From assembly GCA_900317125.1 (NCBI GenBank), contig ONFR01000024.1:1-33215 (forward strand): a stretch of DNA of 33,215 nucleotides, given 5' to 3'. Below the pieces are notes generated by a model. It made no database searches. It saw only the letters and a program-made list of their open reading frames with translations, and was not told the DNA's origin. The position numbers and the translations under genes were made by a program. Source of the DNA: an uncultured Bacteroidales bacterium. GTDB lineage: Bacteria; Bacteroidota; Bacteroidia; Bacteroidales; P3. Shown here piece by piece: positions 15,785-22,941 of the stretch (positions within the stretch are counted from its first letter, which is position 1; every line of letters begins with the position of its first letter).

Positions 15785-16972
15785 TTACTTCAGCACTTCC
15801 ATTTTCTTGAAACACTTGTAGATTTTATCTACGGCGTAATCAATCTGCTGGTGGGTATGGGTAGCCATCAAGGCAAAGCGGATAAGCGTATCCTCGGAGG
15901 GGACAGCAGGCGGGATAACCGGTGTCACAAACACGCCCTCTTCGAAAATCATGTGTGTGAGAATGAATGTCTTCTCGCCGTTGCGGATGAAGAGCGGGAT
16001 GATAGGCGACTGGGTATGACCGATTTCGAAACCAAGGTCGTGGAAAGCCTTCATGGCGTATCTGGTGTTGTCCCAAAGGGCCTCGTTGCGCTCGGGCTCC
16101 GTACGCATGATGTGCAGGGCCTCAATGACGGCCGCAGTGGCTGCGGGAGCAATCGAGGCGGTGAAGATATACGGACGCACACTGTGTTTCATGTAGTTAA
16201 TGGTCTCCTTGTCGGCTGCGATGAAACCGCCTATCGATGCCAACGATTTGGAGAAGGTGCCCATCACGATTTCGGTATCCGGCAGCTTGTTGAAGTGGTC
16301 GCAGGTGCCGCGACCTTCGCGGCCGAAAACGCCAAGACCGTGGGCCTCGTCCACCATAAGGGTGGCTTGGTACTTATTGCACAACTCCACCATCTTGTCG
16401 ATAGGTGCCACATCGCCTTCCATCGAGAAAACGCCGTCGGTGACAACCAGTTTGCTTGCCTCGAGCGGACATTTCTGCAGCTGGCGCTCAAGATCGTCCA
16501 TGTTGCAGTGTTTGTACTTCATGGTGGTGGCAAACGTAATCTGCTTACCCTCCATAATCGATGCGTGGTCAAGCTCGTCGAAAAGCACATAATCGCTTCT
16601 GCCAGTGACACAAGGAATAGTACCTGAATTGGCTTGGAAACCAGCTGAAAACAGCATCACACCGTCCTTACCCATGAATTCAGCCAGTTCATCCTGGAGC
16701 TGGATGTGGATGTCGAGTGTGCCGTTGAGGAAAGGCGAACCCGCACAGCCGGTACCGTATTTGTCGATAGCGGCTTTTGCAGCCTCTTTGATCCTGGGGT
16801 GATTGGTAAGACCAAGATAAGAATTGGATCCGAACATCAACACCTTCTTGTCATTGACAAGTACCTCGGTATTCTGTTCAGAAGAGATGGGTGTAAAATA
16901 AGGATAAATACCCTTTGCCTTGGCTTCCTGAGGAGCCGTATAACGCGCAAGTTTCTGTTGTAAAGGTTTCAT
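15785..16972 (-). CDS. spt: Serine palmitoyltransferase (sphingolipid synthesis)
   Basis: A 395-residue PLP enzyme of the alpha-oxoamine synthase family, which condenses an acyl-CoA with an amino acid. The Schiff-base Lys is K242 in GTFSKSLASIGG. The PLP-stacking His is H136 (DELDHASI). The DEAH motif at 208-211 binds the cofactor ring. The N-terminus (GIYPYFTPISSEQNTEV) matches the Bacteroidota serine palmitoyltransferase type rather than KBL or BioF, so the likely product is 3-ketosphinganine, first step to ceramide phospholipids. It is followed closely by the GNAT-like gene and lies 45 bases after deoC on the same strand. A KBL (2-amino-3-ketobutyrate ligase) label is the usual mis-annotation. 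Confidence 0.88.
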   Translation of the reverse strand: MKPLQQKLARYTAPQEAKAKGIYPYFTPISSEQNTEVLVNDKKVLMFGSNSYLGLTNHPRIKEAAKAAIDKYGTGCAGSPFLNGTLDIHIQLQDELAEFMGKDGVMLFSAGFQANSGTIPCVTGRSDYVLFDELDHASIMEGKQITFATTMKYKHCNMDDLERQLQKCPLEASKLVVTDGVFSMEGDVAPIDKMVELCNKYQATLMVDEAHGLGVFGREGRGTCDHFNKLPDTEIVMGTFSKSLASIGGFIAADKETINYMKHSVRPYIFTASIAPAATAAVIEALHIMRTEPERNEALWDNTRYAMKAFHDLGFEIGHTQSPIIPLFIRNGEKTFILTHMIFEEGVFVTPVIPPAVPSEDTLIRFALMATHTHQQIDYAVDKIYKCFKKMEVLK

Positions 16973-17017
16973 CTATTGTATATAGCAAAATAAAAATGCA
17001 AAATAACAAAAAATATT

Positions 17018-17815
17018 TCATATTACAAAATTCTGCTCTGTTAAAAACGAGAACAGCCTTTCGGTCAACCGACTTGCTCCAATTCTAAAAAATTGGTTTT
17101 TAATTTGTTCTTTGCCCAATATTTGTGCAGCAAGTGTATAATATTTTAACACTTCTTCGGGGGTTGATATGCCTCCAGCGGCCTTAAATCCGACCCATTT
17201 TCCAGTTTTTATGTGATGTTTTTTTATTATATTTAACATCACTTCGGCTGCTTCGACGGTGGCCGAAACAGCTATCTTGCCGGTGGATGTTTTGATGAAA
17301 TCAGCTCCGGCCTGAATGGCAAGTTCCGACGCCCGCGCTATATGCTCTGCTGTCTGCAATTCGCCCGTCTCGAGAATCACTTTCAGGGTGCGCCCGGCCG
17401 TCTCCTGCCTGATAGCAGCTATCTCGTCAAATACCTTATTGTCATCACCTTCAAGCAACGAGCCACGCGAAATGACGGTATCAATCTCGTCGGCACCCTC
17501 GTCCAAAGCGTACTTCACTTCGAGCAGCTTGACGGGTAGGGGAGACTGTCCTGCTGGGAAGGCACCCGCCACCGAGGCAACACGTATGCCGCTACCTCGT
17601 AGACAATCAACCGCTTGTCGCACAAAAACAGGATACACGCACACTGCCGCCACATGGCCGATACCCTTCGACGCATCCTGCAGCACCATCGAGCGCCGAC
17701 AAAGGTTGTCCACCCGTTGTCGGGTGTCGCTGCCCTCCAACGTGGTGTTGTCGATACAGGTGAAGACCTGCCTCAGCGCATCGTATGTCTCGCTATTCAT
17801 TGAATGGACATCCAC
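17018..17815 (-). CDS. deoC: Deoxyribose-phosphate aldolase DeoC
   Basis: DeoC splits 2-deoxyribose-5-phosphate into glyceraldehyde-3-phosphate and acetaldehyde in nucleoside salvage. In the 265-residue protein the Schiff-base Lys is K175 in ADFIKTSTGK. The proton relay residues are D112 (DEIDTV) and K211 (GFKAAGG), matching D102, K167 and K201 of E. coli. The GTG start at 17815 shares one base with the rpiB TAG stop, which suggests translational coupling; an ATG 15 bases further in (17800) is an alternative. With rpiB it links pentose and deoxypentose metabolism. Confidence 0.96.
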   Translation of the reverse strand: MDVHSMNSETYDALRQVFTCIDNTTLEGSDTRQRVDNLCRRSMVLQDASKGIGHVAAVCVYPVFVRQAVDCLRGSGIRVASVAGAFPAGQSPLPVKLLEVKYALDEGADEIDTVISRGSLLEGDDNKVFDEIAAIRQETAGRTLKVILETGELQTAEHIARASELAIQAGADFIKTSTGKIAVSATVEAAEVMLNIIKKHHIKTGKWVGFKAAGGISTPEEVLKYYTLAAQILGKEQIKNQFFRIGASRLTERLFSFLTEQNFVI

Positions 17816-18258
17816 TACTTTATCAACTTGTTGATTTTCTCAACTCTACGCTTATGTCTCCCGCCCTCGAAAGGGGTGTCGAGAAACTCATCAACAATCT
17901 GCAATGCCGTTTCCTGCGGAATGAAGCGAGCCGGAAGCGACACCATGTTGCAATCGTTGTGCTGACGGCCAAGATGTGCAATCTCGGCATTCCAGCACAA
18001 TGCACAGCGTACATTCGGATATTTGTTCACCGTCATCTGCACACCGTTGCCGCTGCCGCAAATCACTATGCCACGTTTGTATTCGCCACAATCAACAGCA
18101 TGACCAGCCAGATGTGCAAAATCTGGGTAATCAACACTTTCGGCACTGTTAGTTCCGAAGTCTTTCACTTCAAAACCTCTCTCTTCGAGGTGTTTTTTCA
18201 CCACCTCTTTCAATTCAAATCCTGCATGGTCGCAGGCTATAGGTATTATTTCTTTCAT
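17815..18258 (-). CDS. rpiB: Ribose-5-phosphate isomerase B
   Basis: RpiB interconverts ribose-5-phosphate and ribulose-5-phosphate in the pentose phosphate pathway. The 147-residue protein has the DHAG motif at residues 10-13 and the catalytic Cys67 in VICGSGNG. Length and motifs are standard. It is the first gene of the minus-strand run rpiB-deoC-spt-GNAT and has a -7 box 32 bases upstream. It is also the left flank of the candidate replication origin. Confidence 0.97.
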   Translation of the reverse strand: MKEIIPIACDHAGFELKEVVKKHLEERGFEVKDFGTNSAESVDYPDFAHLAGHAVDCGEYKRGIVICGSGNGVQMTVNKYPNVRCALCWNAEIAHLGRQHNDCNMVSLPARFIPQETALQIVDEFLDTPFEGGRHKRRVEKINKLIK

Positions 18259-18289
18259 ATCAAAGCGTGTTTATAACTTTTTCGTGTTG

Positions 18290-18297
18290 CAAAGATA
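18290..18297 (-). promoter_or_regulatory. -7 box for rpiB
   Basis: Minus strand TATCTTTG, a TAnnTTTG match, 31 bases before the rpiB start. The best -33 TTG lies at longer than usual spacing. Confidence 0.65.
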
Positions 18298-18339
18298 GCA
18301 CAAAAAATATAAACTTCTGACAACAAAGACCATTTAATT

Positions 18340-18750
18340 ATACACATTTTTTTAACCATAACCGCATAACCAAGGAAATCAAGTCAATAATAAATATTAA
18401 CACGATTTGTTGACAATCGGCTGACAACCCTGTCAATAAAATTTGAAACAAAAAACCATCTCCCGAAACTGTTGAAAAAGGCATTTCTTTTCGTCGGTTT
18501 TCAACATTCCAAAACCTTCGTAACTCGAAATCCAGCACTATTGATAACTCGGTTTATTACACATTCAACATATCGTTGATAACCCAACACCACTCTGCAA
18601 TTCAGCCATATCGGAGCGAATAACATGTTGAAGAATTGTTGACACTGTTTAGCCGTGATTCATCCAATAATCGTTTATCAACAAAACTGACAAACGAAAT
18701 AAAACAAATAAGATATTAAAACAATATTATAACTTTTATTCTAAAGCATC
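18340..18750. other. Candidate chromosomal replication origin (oriC)
   Basis: An AT-rich gene-free region between the divergent genes rpiB and nadA. It contains a cluster of 9-mers close to the DnaA box TTATCCACA. TTATCAACA is at 18675-18683. TTTTCAACA is at 18498-18506 (plus) and 18470-18478 (minus). TTATCAACG is at 18574-18582 (minus), TTGTCAACA at 18408-18416 (minus), TTATCAATA at 18539-18547 (minus), and weaker copies are at 18626-18634 and 18637-18645. The stretch from 18684 to about 18745 is extremely A/T-rich and could be the unwinding element. All genes for 3.6 kb to the left read leftwards and all genes to the right read rightwards. No dnaA gene is in the window. Confidence 0.6.
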
Positions 18751-19040
18751 CTCACATACGGGTGCAACCCGTATAACACCAGCTCCCTTCAAAACTGGAT
18801 TGTCATCCTTTAATTGCAACATCGTTTCCCGTTATCATGTAAGATAACGATGCTATAACAATAGGACAACGATGCAGGATTGAACGAAGTTACTAGGGAG
18901 GAACAATGATAGAAGCGACAGTAATTGTTGTTGCCGATATAGGTCACTAGCGTATGAAATTGCTGTTAGCTTCCTTTCATTTCTTAAAAAATGAACGCTT
19001 ATAGTATTATGTGCAACAATAACGTTCCGAAACCAAAAAA
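18751..19040. other. Non-coding stretch with two hairpins beside the origin candidate
   Basis: No gene is seen. ATACGGGT (18756-18763) pairs with ACCCGTAT (18767-18774) around a 3-base loop. CGTTATC (18830-18836) pairs with GATAACG (18843-18849). Words of the type AACGATGC/GCAACATCGTT recur nearby. Confidence 0.5.
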
Positions 19041-19046
19041 AATGTG

Positions 19047-19054
19047 TATATTTG
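19047..19054 (+). promoter_or_regulatory. -7 box for nadA
   Basis: TATATTTG, matching TAnnTTTG. It overlaps an in-frame TTG at 19052, which therefore cannot be the start. Transcription should begin near 19061, leaving a leader of about 57 bases with a small ACTCCA/TGGAGT hairpin. Confidence 0.65.
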
Positions 19055-19117
19055 CATCCTGCAACCAACTCCATTGCAACAACTGGAGTGTTTGATAATT
19101 ACATAAATACATCAGAT

Positions 19118-20065
19118 ATGGACAATGAATTTTATAAAAACGAAATTATTCGTCTGAAAAAAGAGAAAAACGCTGTCATACTGGGGCATTATTATCAGCG
19201 TGACGAGATACAGGACCTCTCCGACTATATCGGCGACAGTCTTGCATTGGCTCAGAAGGCGCAGGAGTGCGACAACGACATTATCGTCTTCTGCGGTGTC
19301 CATTTCATGGCCGAGACGGCAAAGATTCTCAACCCTTCGCGAAAGGTGTTGCTGCCCGACATCACGGCCAGCTGTTCACTGGCTGAGTCGTGCCCCGGTG
19401 AGGAGTTTGCGCGGTTCAAAGCCCAGTATCCTGACCACATGGTGATTTCCTACGTCAACTGCACGGCGGAGATAAAGGCGTTGTCCGACCTTATCTGCAC
19501 CTCGGGCAATGCCGAGAAACTGGTGCGGTCGCTGCCCGAAGAGCAGAAGATTATCTTTGCTCCCGACAAGAACCTTGGGTCGTACATCAACAGTGTCACC
19601 GGCCGGCACATGGTGTTGTGGGACGGCGTGTGCATGGTGCATGATGCAATGAAGGCCGAGACGGTGATGCAGCTCAAGGCCGAGCACCCCGATGCGGCGG
19701 TCATTGCCCACCCCGAGTGCAACGCTGCACTGCTGCAGGTGGCCGACTTCGTCGGCAGTACCAAGGCCATGCTGACGTATATCGGACAGTCGGGTCACAA
19801 GAAGTTTATCGTCGCCACCGAGACAGGTATTCTCTACGAGATGCGCAAGAACAATCCCGACAAGGAGTTCATCACGCTCAACGCCAGTCAACAATGTAAT
19901 TGCGCCGACTGCTCGTACATGAAACAGAACACCCTCGAGAAACTGTATTTGTGCATGCGCGACGAGACCCCCGAGATTGAACTCGACGCGGCCACCATCG
20001 AGGCGGCGGCACGTCCCATTGTCCGTATGCTCGACATGTCGAAGAAATTGGGCATCATAAAATGA
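19118..20065 (+). CDS. nadA: Quinolinate synthase NadA
   Basis: NadA condenses iminoaspartate with dihydroxyacetone phosphate to quinolinate, the first step of de novo NAD synthesis, using a [4Fe-4S] cluster. From the ATG at 19118 the protein has 315 residues. The three cluster ligands are C86 (ITASCSLAESC), C172 (GVCMVHD) and C265 (QCNCADC), spaced as in known NadA structures. Substrate-site motifs GHYYQRDEIQ and PDKNLG are present. The reading frame continues upstream to a TTG, but that lies in the promoter. No nadB or nadC is next to it; the nadK gene lies 10 kb downstream. Confidence 0.96.
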   Translation: MDNEFYKNEIIRLKKEKNAVILGHYYQRDEIQDLSDYIGDSLALAQKAQECDNDIIVFCGVHFMAETAKILNPSRKVLLPDITASCSLAESCPGEEFARFKAQYPDHMVISYVNCTAEIKALSDLICTSGNAEKLVRSLPEEQKIIFAPDKNLGSYINSVTGRHMVLWDGVCMVHDAMKAETVMQLKAEHPDAAVIAHPECNAALLQVADFVGSTKAMLTYIGQSGHKKFIVATETGILYEMRKNNPDKEFITLNASQQCNCADCSYMKQNTLEKLYLCMRDETPEIELDAATIEAAARPIVRMLDMSKKLGIIK

Positions 20066-20553
20066 GGGGACAGCAGCAGGTATACGACTATCTGGACAAG
20101 CTCGGCATCGCCTTCGATTATTACGAGCACCCCGAAGCCCCCACTATAGAGATTGCCTCGCAGTTCTATAGGGGTGAGGGCACGGTGCTGTGCAAGAATC
20201 TGTTTTTCCGCAACCACAAAGGCGACAAGCACTATCTGGTGATAATGGATGCCCGCCACAGCATGAATATCCACGACATCGAGCACCGGTTGCACCAAGG
20301 CAAGCTGTCGTTCGCTTCGCCCCAGCGGATGATGAAGTATCTGGGCGTTATGCCTGGCTCGGTGTCGCTGTTCACCTTGGTAAACGATGTGGAACATGCG
20401 GTGATTCTGTTTGTCGACAAAAGGCTGCTCGATGCCGAGAAGGTCAGTTTCCATCCCAACGATAATACGGCTTCGCTGGTGATAAGTCGCGACAACATGC
20501 TCCGGTTTATCGAAAGTGTGGGGAACAGGTATGAATTTTTGGATTTGTATTGA
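20062..20553 (+). CDS. ProX/YbaK-type aminoacyl-tRNA deacylase
   Basis: A 163-residue single-domain protein of the YbaK/ProX editing family, which removes wrongly attached amino acids from tRNA. The opening (VYDYLDKLGIAFDYYEHPEAPTIEIA) is typical of the free-standing PrdX/ProXp-ala group. Further marks are CKNLFFRNHKGDKHYLVIMDAR, with the conserved Lys-Asn-Leu-Phe and the strand after it, and SFASPQRMMKYLGVMPGSVSLFTLVND, with the G-x-x-P-G-x-x-x-x-F motif. The likely substrate is Ala-tRNA(Pro), but this is inferred from family. Its ATG overlaps the nadA stop (ATGA), so translation is coupled. Confidence 0.9.
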   Translation: MRGQQQVYDYLDKLGIAFDYYEHPEAPTIEIASQFYRGEGTVLCKNLFFRNHKGDKHYLVIMDARHSMNIHDIEHRLHQGKLSFASPQRMMKYLGVMPGSVSLFTLVNDVEHAVILFVDKRLLDAEKVSFHPNDNTASLVISRDNMLRFIESVGNRYEFLDLY

Positions 20554-20599
20554 TGGTGGATGCCCTCTTCGACGGGTGGAAACAGTCGCTCGGAAGGGC

Positions 20600-20629
20600 T
20601 GTTGAAAAACAAGAAAAAAGTGTTGATAA
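20600..20629. promoter_or_regulatory. Pair of DnaA-box-like 9-mers next to parS
   Basis: TGTTGAAAA (20600-20608) and TGTTGATAA (20621-20629) are reverse complements of TTTTCAACA and TTATCAACA, the same words as in the 18.3-18.75 kb cluster. They lie in the 86-base gap before the RluA-type gene, 11 bases from parS. Confidence 0.5.
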
Positions 20630-20639
20630 CCCATAATAA

Positions 20640-21518
20640 ATGTTTCACGTGAAACAAGTAGAATATAAGGTTGAAGCCCCTTGCGGGCTACTCGAATTCC
20701 TGATGCAAAAGATGCCGGACAGCAGCCGCTCGAAGGTGAAGGAAATTTTGGCGCACAATGTTTTTGTGGATGGGAGGCGGAACAGCCAGTTCAATTTCCA
20801 GTTGCAACCTGGCATGTGCGTTTCGATAGAGAAAGTGGGGTACAGGGAACGTTACAAACCACGGGAATTGGATATAGTGTACGAGGATGCCCATCTGATG
20901 GTGGTGAATAAGCACGAGGGGTTGCTGTCGTATAGCAAAAACACCAGCGACGTGACAGTTATCTCGGTGTTGAACAAGTATTTGTACCTTACCCACCAAC
21001 ATTGTAACGCCCACATTGTCCACCGTCTCGACCGCGATACTTCGGGCTTGATGGTGGTGTCGAAGTCGAAACAGGTGTCGCAGCAATTTGAGGCGGACTG
21101 GAAAGGAATTGTATACGACCGCGCCTATGTGGCGGTGGCGTGGGGTAGGGTAGGCTCTGCCGAGGGAACCATCACATCGTGGCTCACCGATGGCGAGTAT
21201 TGTGTGCTTTCCTCCCCGACTGATAATGGCGGCAAGCTGGCCGTGACGCACTACAAGGTGGTGAAACGCAGTCGCCGCTACACCCTGTTGGAGTTGAGGC
21301 TTGACACTGGCCGCCGCAATCAAATCAGGGTCCACCTGCGCGAGGAAAAACATCCGGTGGTCCACGACCCGATGTATGGCTACAAGGACGATATTTCGCC
21401 CATCAATAGGTTGGCTTTGCATGCCTTCAGATTGTGTTTTGTACATCCTGTCACCGGCAAGAAGATGGAGTTCAAAACCCCCTATCCTCCCTCATTCCTA
21501 AAATTAATGGAGCTTTGA
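20640..21518 (+). CDS. RluA-family pseudouridine synthase
   Basis: A 292-residue RNA pseudouridine synthase. An S4-like RNA-binding segment is at about residues 14-60 (SSRSKVKEILAHNVFVDGRR). The catalytic domain carries the RluA signature HRLDRDTSGLMVVSKS, whose second Asp is the catalytic residue. The later motifs LELRLDTGRRNQIRVHL and HAFRLCFVHPVTGK are also in place. The exact target uridine in rRNA or tRNA cannot be told. The start ATG overlaps the parS palindrome, so the N-terminal MFHVKQ is dictated by the ParB site. A later start is not obvious, because the next residues (VEYKV) lead directly into the domain. Confidence 0.93.
   Translation: MFHVKQVEYKVEAPCGLLEFLMQKMPDSSRSKVKEILAHNVFVDGRRNSQFNFQLQPGMCVSIEKVGYRERYKPRELDIVYEDAHLMVVNKHEGLLSYSKNTSDVTVISVLNKYLYLTHQHCNAHIVHRLDRDTSGLMVVSKSKQVSQQFEADWKGIVYDRAYVAVAWGRVGSAEGTITSWLTDGEYCVLSSPTDNGGKLAVTHYKVVKRSRRYTLLELRLDTGRRNQIRVHLREEKHPVVHDPMYGYKDDISPINRLALHAFRLCFVHPVTGKKMEFKTPYPPSFLKLMEL
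20641..20656. promoter_or_regulatory. Perfect parS site (ParB-binding centromere)
   Basis: TGTTTCACGTGAAACA matches the 16-bp bacterial chromosomal parS palindrome at every position. It starts one base into the RluA-type gene and so encodes its first residues (FHVKQ). ParB is expected to load here and spread; parA and parB are not in this window. Confidence 0.9.
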
Positions 21519-21571
21519 CACAATAAAAACGGTTCCGTTGCGTTAAAGGTTATTATTATTTATATTATAGA

Positions 21572-22273
21572 ATGAAAAGAAAAGGCATCAGGGTTCTTGT
21601 ATTCGTTGCAGCGTTGCTGTTGCAGACGGCAATGGTGCAAGCGCAGTATATATATACCGGCCGCCATACGGGCAGCGATACTTTGCGACTGCCCAAGTGG
21701 GAGCCCCATCTTGCTGTGGCCACAGGGTTCATGGGGTCGTCGGCAGGCGACAACAGGCTTTTCACCACCGTTGCCCCCTCGCTCACGTATCGCCCCAGCA
21801 GCCGTTGGACGGTGAACGCCGGGTTCGGCATCACCTCCGACATGGGTCTCAACCCCGACTATGCGATGACAAGACCCACGCGCAACCTGGCTCCCTACAA
21901 ACGCAACGGGGGCACGGGTTTGGTCTCGGCACACGCCGAAGCCATCTACCGGGCTGGCGAGAATGTGTGGCTGGCCGCAGCGGTATATCATCTCAGCGGC
22001 AGTTATGCTCCGCTGTTCGGCATGGCCAACGGGCGGGTGCTGGATGTGTCGGCCACTGCCATCTCGGCAGCGGCGGCGTTCCGCCTGTCCGAGAAGAGTT
22101 TTCTGCAGCTTTCGTTCACTGCGGTGCACGACCGTTACGGCACCATGCCTGCGCTGTACCACGATGCCTGGATGCACGGGGGATGCGGCTCGTGGGGATT
22201 GTATTCCCCGCTGGCGGGATACGGCCACATGCCGCATTTGTTCAACCCTTATTACTTCGACGGGCTTTATTGA
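21572..22273 (+). CDS. Small outer-membrane beta-barrel-like protein
   Basis: A 233-residue exported protein. The signal peptide MKRKGIRVLVFVAALLLQTAMVQAQ is clear, with cleavage probably after AQA. The rest alternates hydrophobic and polar residues in short strands with aromatic ends (SLTYRPSSRWTVNAGFGIT, ENVWLAAAVYHLSGSY, KSFLQLSFTAVHDRYG). This fits a small outer-membrane barrel or periplasmic beta protein. I know no function. It stands just upstream of the DUF4290 and murA genes. Confidence 0.8.
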   Translation: MKRKGIRVLVFVAALLLQTAMVQAQYIYTGRHTGSDTLRLPKWEPHLAVATGFMGSSAGDNRLFTTVAPSLTYRPSSRWTVNAGFGITSDMGLNPDYAMTRPTRNLAPYKRNGGTGLVSAHAEAIYRAGENVWLAAAVYHLSGSYAPLFGMANGRVLDVSATAISAAAAFRLSEKSFLQLSFTAVHDRYGTMPALYHDAWMHGGCGSWGLYSPLAGYGHMPHLFNPYYFDGLY

Positions 22274-22311
22274 AACAAAGCCTTGCCCTGAAAACAGACA
22301 AACAATAGACA

Positions 22312-22926
22312 ATGGAATATAACACACAACGTACTAAACTGAGAATAAACGATTACGGACGTAACATATACAAGCTGATCCAGTTTACCAAGACCGTTGA
22401 GGACCGCGAAAAGCGCACCCGCATGGCCGAGGCCATCGTGGATATCATGTCGCAGAACAGTCCCGACTCGAAAGATGCTGAGGACTATAAACGCAAGTTC
22501 TGGGTCCACCTGATGATTTTGGCCGATTGGGAGCTTGATGTGGATATGCCCTACGAGATCACCCCCGAGGAGACTGTGGAGTTCAAGCCCCTGGCCATGA
22601 CCTACCACCATGAGAAGATGCAGTACCGCCACTATGGTATGAACATGGAGAAGATGATACAGAAGGTGGCCGAGTATCCGGAAGGGGAGGAGCGCGAAGA
22701 GTTGATAGCCCTGATTTCGCACGCCATGAAACGCGACTATCTGCTATGGAACAGCGACACGGTGGAGGACGATGTCATCACGGCGCAGCTGGAACAGTTG
22801 TCCGGCGACAGGCTCCACCTGCCGGAGGATTTCCAGTTTAAGGATTTCCGCGAATACCTCAAGGGCACCGACGAGGAGCGCCGCGCCAACGGCACGCACA
22901 AGAAAAAGAAGAAAAAGAAAAAATAA
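22312..22926 (+). CDS. DUF4290-family protein
   Basis: A 204-residue soluble protein of the DUF4290 family, restricted as far as I know to Bacteroidota and usually found directly before murA. It starts MEYNTQRTKLRINDYGRNIYKLI, the family's characteristic opening. A mostly helical body follows, with PYEITPEETVEFKP and AMTYHHEKMQYRHYG. The C-terminus ends in a run of eight lysines coded by an A-rich tract. Function is unknown; the conserved link with murA suggests a role tied to wall synthesis. The murA ATG follows 15 bases after the stop. Confidence 0.9.
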   Translation: MEYNTQRTKLRINDYGRNIYKLIQFTKTVEDREKRTRMAEAIVDIMSQNSPDSKDAEDYKRKFWVHLMILADWELDVDMPYEITPEETVEFKPLAMTYHHEKMQYRHYGMNMEKMIQKVAEYPEGEEREELIALISHAMKRDYLLWNSDTVEDDVITAQLEQLSGDRLHLPEDFQFKDFREYLKGTDEERRANGTHKKKKKKKK

Positions 22927-22941
22927 ATCTTCGGCAAAGAG

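Noticed and set aside
19052..19117. An upstream TTG start for nadA
   Set aside because: The TTG overlaps the -7 promoter box, so it would not be in the transcript; the extra residues do not look like NadA.
20232..20657. A minus-strand frame starting MFHVKH
   Set aside because: The start arises because parS is a palindrome; the frame then runs antisense through the deacylase gene.
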